In this document: positions 59,601 through 64,000 of the stretch, piece by piece
Layout: each line of letters starts with the position of its first letter
How positions within the stretch are numbered: the first letter of the stretch is position 1
Assembly: GCA_037974335.1 (NCBI GenBank)
Contig: CM075758.1
Span: forward strand, 20,051,154-20,115,153
Source of the DNA: Prionace glauca
Lineage: Eukaryota > Chordata > Chondrichthyes > Carcharhiniformes > Carcharhinidae
Direction of reading: 5' to 3'
DNA: 64,000 nucleotides
Made by a program: the position numbers and the translations under genes
The notes under the pieces: generated by a model
Told to the model about the DNA's origin: nothing
Seen by the model: the letters and a program-made list of their open reading frames with translations, nothing else
The model's database searches: none

Positions 59601-61380
59601 TGCTTACCTCATCCAGGTATGAACTTTGCTGCTCTGCCAGCTTTTCAGACTACATGAGTCAATGGATTTGATGTTATATTTACAGCCAAACCTAGATTTA
59701 GCCAAGATGCTGATCTCTTCCAGATATGCACTTTGTCGCATTATCAGACGTTTGGCTGCAAACTGTGAATAGCATTGAGAGAATCTTTGGAAACAAATGA
59801 GGAGGGAGTGAAATGATGAATTCGGTGAAAGATTTACTTTTGCAATGTGAAAACTTTTCACTCTTTACTGAAATATCAAATTTTTGGAGATATCTTTGTG
59901 GAAATCGTCAGAAGCAGTTCTGGATTTGCACAAAATGCTTTTCTCATCTAGTTATGAAACTTGGCGAAAGATCTGACTTTTGGCAACAGAGACTGACTGG
60001 CATTCAGCAACCCTTTGGAAATCTATGTTGTTCTACCCACAATTCTTCAAGCAGTTAGAGGATGAGGGCAATATCAGATAGTAAGCGGGAATTGCTCATT
60101 CGGTTTGAGGAAATAATTGGAATCAAATGTGGGATGACTAAAATGCTCATCTCACCGAGATATGCACTTTGCCGCAAAATTAGAATTTGTGGAGTTTCAT
60201 GTTACAATGGGAGAGGATAACATTGGAAAGAGTTCTGGTGTTACTCAACATGCTTTGTTGAGAATCTTTGGAAACAAATGAGGAAGGACTGAAATGATGA
60301 ACTTGGTGAAAGAGTTTCTTTTGGAAAGTGAAAGCCTTTCACTCTTCACTGAAATATCAAATGTTTGGAGATATCTTTGTGGAAATCGTCAGAAACAGTC
60401 CTGGATTTTATCAAAATGCTTTTCTCATCAGGTTATGGAACCTGGCGAAAGATCTGACTTTTGGCAAGAGAGACTGACTGGCATTCGGCAAGTCTTCGGT
60501 AATCTTGTTCTATCCACAATTCTTCGCGCAGTCTGAGAATGAGTGAAATATCAGATTGTAAGCGGGAACAGCTCATTTGGTTTGAGGAAATAATTGGAAT
60601 CATATGTGAAATTACTAAAATGCTTACCTCACTGAGACATGCACTTTGCCGCTATGTTAGAATTTGTGGAGGTTAAGGTTGCAATGGTAAAGAGGAAAAC
60701 ATTGGAATCAATTTTGGTTTCACTCAACATGCTTACCTCATCCAGATATTCACTTTGCTGCTCTGCCAGCTTTTCAGACTACATGAGTCAATGGATTTGA
60801 TGTTATATTTACAGCCAAACCTAGATTTAGCCAAGATGCTGATCTCTTCCAGATATGCACTTTGTCGCATTATCAGACGTTTGGCTGCAAACTGTGAACA
60901 GCATTGAGAGAATCTTTGGAAACAACTGAGGAGGGAGTGAAATGATGAATTCGGTGAAAGATTTACTTTTGCAATGTGAAAACCTTTCACTCTTTACTGA
61001 AATATCAAATTTTTGGAGATATCTTTGTGGAAATCGTCAGAAACAGTTCTGGATTTGCTCAAAATGCTTTTCTCATCTCGTTATGAAACTTGGCGAAAGA
61101 TCTGACTTTTGGCAACAGAGACTGACTGGCATTCAGCAACCCTTTGGAAATCTATGTTGTTCTACCCACAATTCTTCAAGCAGTTAGAGGATGAGGGCAA
61201 TATCAGATAGTAAGCGGGAATAGCTCATTTGCTTTGAGGAAATAATTGGAATCAAATGTGGGATGACTAAAATGCTCCGAGATATGCACTTTGCCGCAAA
61301 ATTAGAATTTGTGGAGTTTCATGTTACAATGGGAGAGGATAACATTGGAATCAATTCTGGTGTTACTCAACATGCTTTAT
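44610..61380. repeat. ~2.43-kb higher-order repeats (three standard + one short monomer)
   Basis: The short-monomer junction CATGCTT|TGTTGAG or CATGCTT|TATTGAG occurs at 47,040, 49,469 and 51,895 (spacings 2,429 and 2,426), and again near 55,620, 57,820, 60,257 and 61,380. Other spacings (about 3,720, 2,200, 1,120) fit gain or loss of monomers. 3 x 650 + 480 gives 2,430. Confidence 0.8.
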
Positions 61381-64000
61381 TGAGAATCTTTGGAAACAAA
61401 TGAGGAAGGACTGAATTTGGTGAAAGAGTTTGTTTCGGAAAGTGAAAACTTTTCACTCTTCACTGAAATATCAAACTTTTGGAGATATCTTTGTGGGAAT
61501 CGTCAGAAACAGTTCTGGATTTGATCAAAATGCTTTTCTCATGAGGTTATGGAACCTGGCGAAAGATCTGACTTTTGGCAACAGAGACTGACTGGCATTC
61601 AGCAACTCTTTGGATAGCTATGTTGTTCTACCCACAATTCTTCGCGCAGTCTGAGAATTAGTGCAACATCAGATTGTGAGCGGGAACAGCTCATTTGGTT
61701 TGAGGAAATAATTGGAATCATATGTGAAATTACTAAAATGCTTATTTCACTGAGATATGCACTTTGCCGCTATGTTAGAATTTGTGGAGGTTATGGTTAC
61801 AATGGTAAAGAGGACAACATTGGAATCAATTTTGGTTTCACTCAACATGCTTACCTCATCCAGATATTCACTTTGCTGCTCTGCCAGCTTTTCAGACTAC
61901 ATGAGTCAGTGGATATGATGTTATATTTACAGCCAAACCTGGACTTACTCAGAATGCTGATCTCTTCGAGAAATGCACGTTGCCGCATTTTCAGAGTTTT
62001 GGCTGTAAAGAGTCAATAGCATTGAGAGAATCTTTGGAAACAAATGAGGAAGGACTGAAATGATAAACTTGGTGAAAGAGTGTCTTTTGGAAAGTGCAAA
62101 CTTTTCACTCTTCACTGAAATATCAAATTTCTGGAGATATCTTTGTGGAAATCTTCAGAAACAGTTCTGGATTAGATCAAAATGCTTTTCTCATCAGGTT
62201 ATGGAACCTGGCGAAAGATATGATTTTTGGCAACAGAGACTGACTGGTATTCAGCAACTCTTTGGCAATCTATGTTGTTCTACCCACATTTCTTCGCTGA
62301 GTTAGTGGATGAGGGCAATATCAGATTGTCAGCGGGAACAGCTCATTTGGTTTGAGGAAATAATTGGAAGCTAATGTGCGATGACTAAAATGCTTATCTC
62401 ACCGAGATATGCACTTTGCAGCAGAATTAGAATTTGTGGAGTTTCATGTTACAATGGGAGAGGATAACATTGGAAACAACTCTGGTGTTACTCAACATGC
62501 TTACTTCATCCAGATATGCACTTTGCTGCTCTGTCAGCTTTTCAGCCTACATGAGTCACTCGATTTGATGTTATATTTACAGCCAAACTTAGATTTACTC
62601 AAAATGCTGATCTCCGAGATATTGCACGTTGCCGCATTTTCAGAGTTTTGGCTGTAAAGTGTCAATAGCATTGAGAGAAACTTTGGAAACAAATGAGGAA
62701 GGACTGAAATGATGAACTTGGTGAAAGAGTTTCTTTTGGAAAGTGAAAGCCTTTCACTCTTCACTGAAATATCAAATGTTTGGAGATATCTTTGTGGAAA
62801 TCGTCAGAAACAGTCCTGGATTTTATCAAAATGCTTCTCTCATCAGGTTATGGAACCTGGCGAAAGATCTGACTTTTGGCAAGAGAGACTGACTGGCATT
62901 CAGGAACTCTTCTGTAATCTATCTTGTTCTACCCGCAGTTCTTCGCGCAGTCAGAGAATGAGTGAAATATCAGATTGTGAGCGGGAACAGATCGTTTGGT
63001 TTGAGGAAATGATTGGAATCATATGTGAAATTACTAATATGCTTATCTCACTGAGATATGCACTTTGCCGCTATGTTAGAATTTGTGGAGGTTAAAGTTA
63101 CAATGGTAAAGAGGACAACATTGGAATCAATTTTGTTGTCACTCAACATGCTTACCTCATCCAGATATGCACTTTGCTTTTCTGCCAGCTTTTCAGACGA
63201 CATGAGTCAGTGGATTTCATGTTACATTTACCGCCAAAACTAGATTTACTCAAAATGCTGATCTCCGAGATATTGCACGTTGCCGCATTTTCAGAGTTTT
63301 GGCTGTAAAGTGTCAATAGCATTGAGAGAATCTTTGGAAACAAATGAGGAAGGACTGAAATGATGAACTTGGTGAAAGAGTTTCTTTTGGAAAGTGAAAG
63401 CCTTTCACTCTTCACTGAAATATCAAATGTTTGGAGATATCTTTGTGGAAATCGTCAGAAACAGTCCTGGATTTTATCAAAATGTTTTCTCATCCGGTTA
63501 TGGAACTTTGCGAAAGATCTGACTTTTGGCAAGAGAGACTGACTGGCATTCGGCAACTCTTCGGTAATCTATCTTGTTCTATCCACAATTCTTCGCGCAG
63601 TCTGAGAATGAGTGAAATGTCAGATTGTGAGCGGGAACAGCTCATTTGGTTTGAGGAAATAATTGGAATCATATGTGAAATTACTAAAATGCTTATCTCA
63701 CTGAGATATGCACTTTGCCGCTATGTTAGAATTTGTGGAGGTTAAGGTTACAATGGTAAACATTGGAATCAATTTTGGTGTTACTAAACATGCTTATCTC
63801 ATCCAGGTATGAACTTTGCTGCTCTGCCAGCTTTTCAGACTACATGAGTCAAAGGATTTGATGTTATATTTACAGCCAAACCTAGATTTAGCCAAGATGC
63901 TGATCTCTTTCAGATATGCACTTTGTCGCATTATCAGACGTTTGGCTGCAAACTGTGAATAGCATTGAGAGAATCTTTGGAAACAAATGAGGAGGGAGTG

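Larger units (their letters stand above)
34524..64000. repeat. Hierarchical satellite array (~108 bp x 6 = ~650 bp, in higher-order repeats)
   Basis: An AT-rich tandem array that fills the rest of the window. Each monomer of about 650 bp is made of six related subunits of about 105-118 bp. Subunits open with a variant of CAAAATGCTTATCTCATC and close with a variant of TTGGAAATC...ACT. The landmark GACTGACTGG falls at 34,524, 35,176, 35,829, 36,508, 37,155, 37,911, 38,675, 39,155, 39,763 and 40,407. Spacings are about 650 (standard), about 760 (long, with an extra block GAGGAGGGACTGAAATGATG) and about 480 (short, with a deletion joining CAACATGCTT to TGTTGAGAATC). Higher-order periods are about 4,578 bp on the left and about 2,430 bp from 46 kb on. 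Short frames on both strands change with each indel, so I call no genes. Confidence 0.95.

Noticed and set aside
34524-64000. Dozens of 60-203 codon frames recurring along the array (e.g. 53,229-53,840, 58,001-58,516)
   Set aside because: Frames occur on both strands, start and stop at monomer indels, and change length with each variant. No codon-level conservation is visible. They are treated as satellite by-products.
34524-64000. CENP-B box in the satellite
   Set aside because: The nearest candidates (around GTGAGCGGGAAC) lack the TTCG and fixed A positions of the consensus.
34524-64000. CRISPR-like or other short direct-repeat/spacer array
   Set aside because: Repeats are contiguous and long, with no unique spacers, and the host is a vertebrate.

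Overview
The window looks like nuclear DNA of a cartilaginous fish, most likely a shark. Three things support this. The interspersed repeats are V-SINEs with a tRNA-type head, CR1-type LINEs ending in TTCTATG repeats, and a Penelope-like element with a GIY-YIG domain. The receptor genes match the two-exon GPR139-like family that is expanded in elasmobranchs. There is also an antigen-receptor V segment with a 23-RSS. There are no prokaryotic features. The species is not determinable by eye.

Layout. (1) 1-1,795: a TCR-type V gene segment on the minus strand with its recombination signal, then CR1 3' ends. (2) 1,796-9,346: first copy of a segmental duplication, holding an intact two-exon GPR139-like receptor gene (minus), nested LINE, SINE and Penelope insertions, and the last exon of a beta-defensin-like gene. 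(3) 9,347-10,112: the signal-peptide exon and promoter of that defensin gene, outside the duplicated unit. (4) 10,113-18,100: non-coding DNA with a full V-SINE, two opposed CR1 pieces, an older LINE endonuclease remnant, another SINE, a degenerate minisatellite and about 0.7 kb of (TG)n-rich repeat. (5) 18,152-19,052: a third GPR139-like receptor exon (plus), broken by one missing base. (6) 19,053-26,191: old LINE debris and a 1.6 kb 22-bp minisatellite. (7) 26,192-34,523: second copy of the duplication, in direct orientation. It carries an intact receptor, a promoterless defensin exon and two CR1 insertions absent from copy 1. (8) 34,524 to the window end: about 29.5 kb of a hierarchical satellite. 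Subunits of about 108 bp are grouped by six into monomers of about 650 bp, which are arranged in multimers of about 2.43 kb and 4.58 kb.

How it fits together. The host genes are one V segment, three receptors of one family (two intact, one broken) and one defensin whose two exons join in phase to a 69-residue secreted peptide. The duplication carried receptor plus defensin exon 2 but broke inside the defensin intron. Copy 2 therefore lost the signal-peptide exon, and the satellite begins exactly at that break with a short shared sequence. The most useful new observations are the defensin gene, the breakpoint, the satellite hierarchy, a conversion-like patch in the receptor pair, and a 42-bp VNTR immediately upstream of the receptor start codon.

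Limits: identities and periods were read by eye, no alignment or database search was run, and repeat-family names rest on recalled consensus features.
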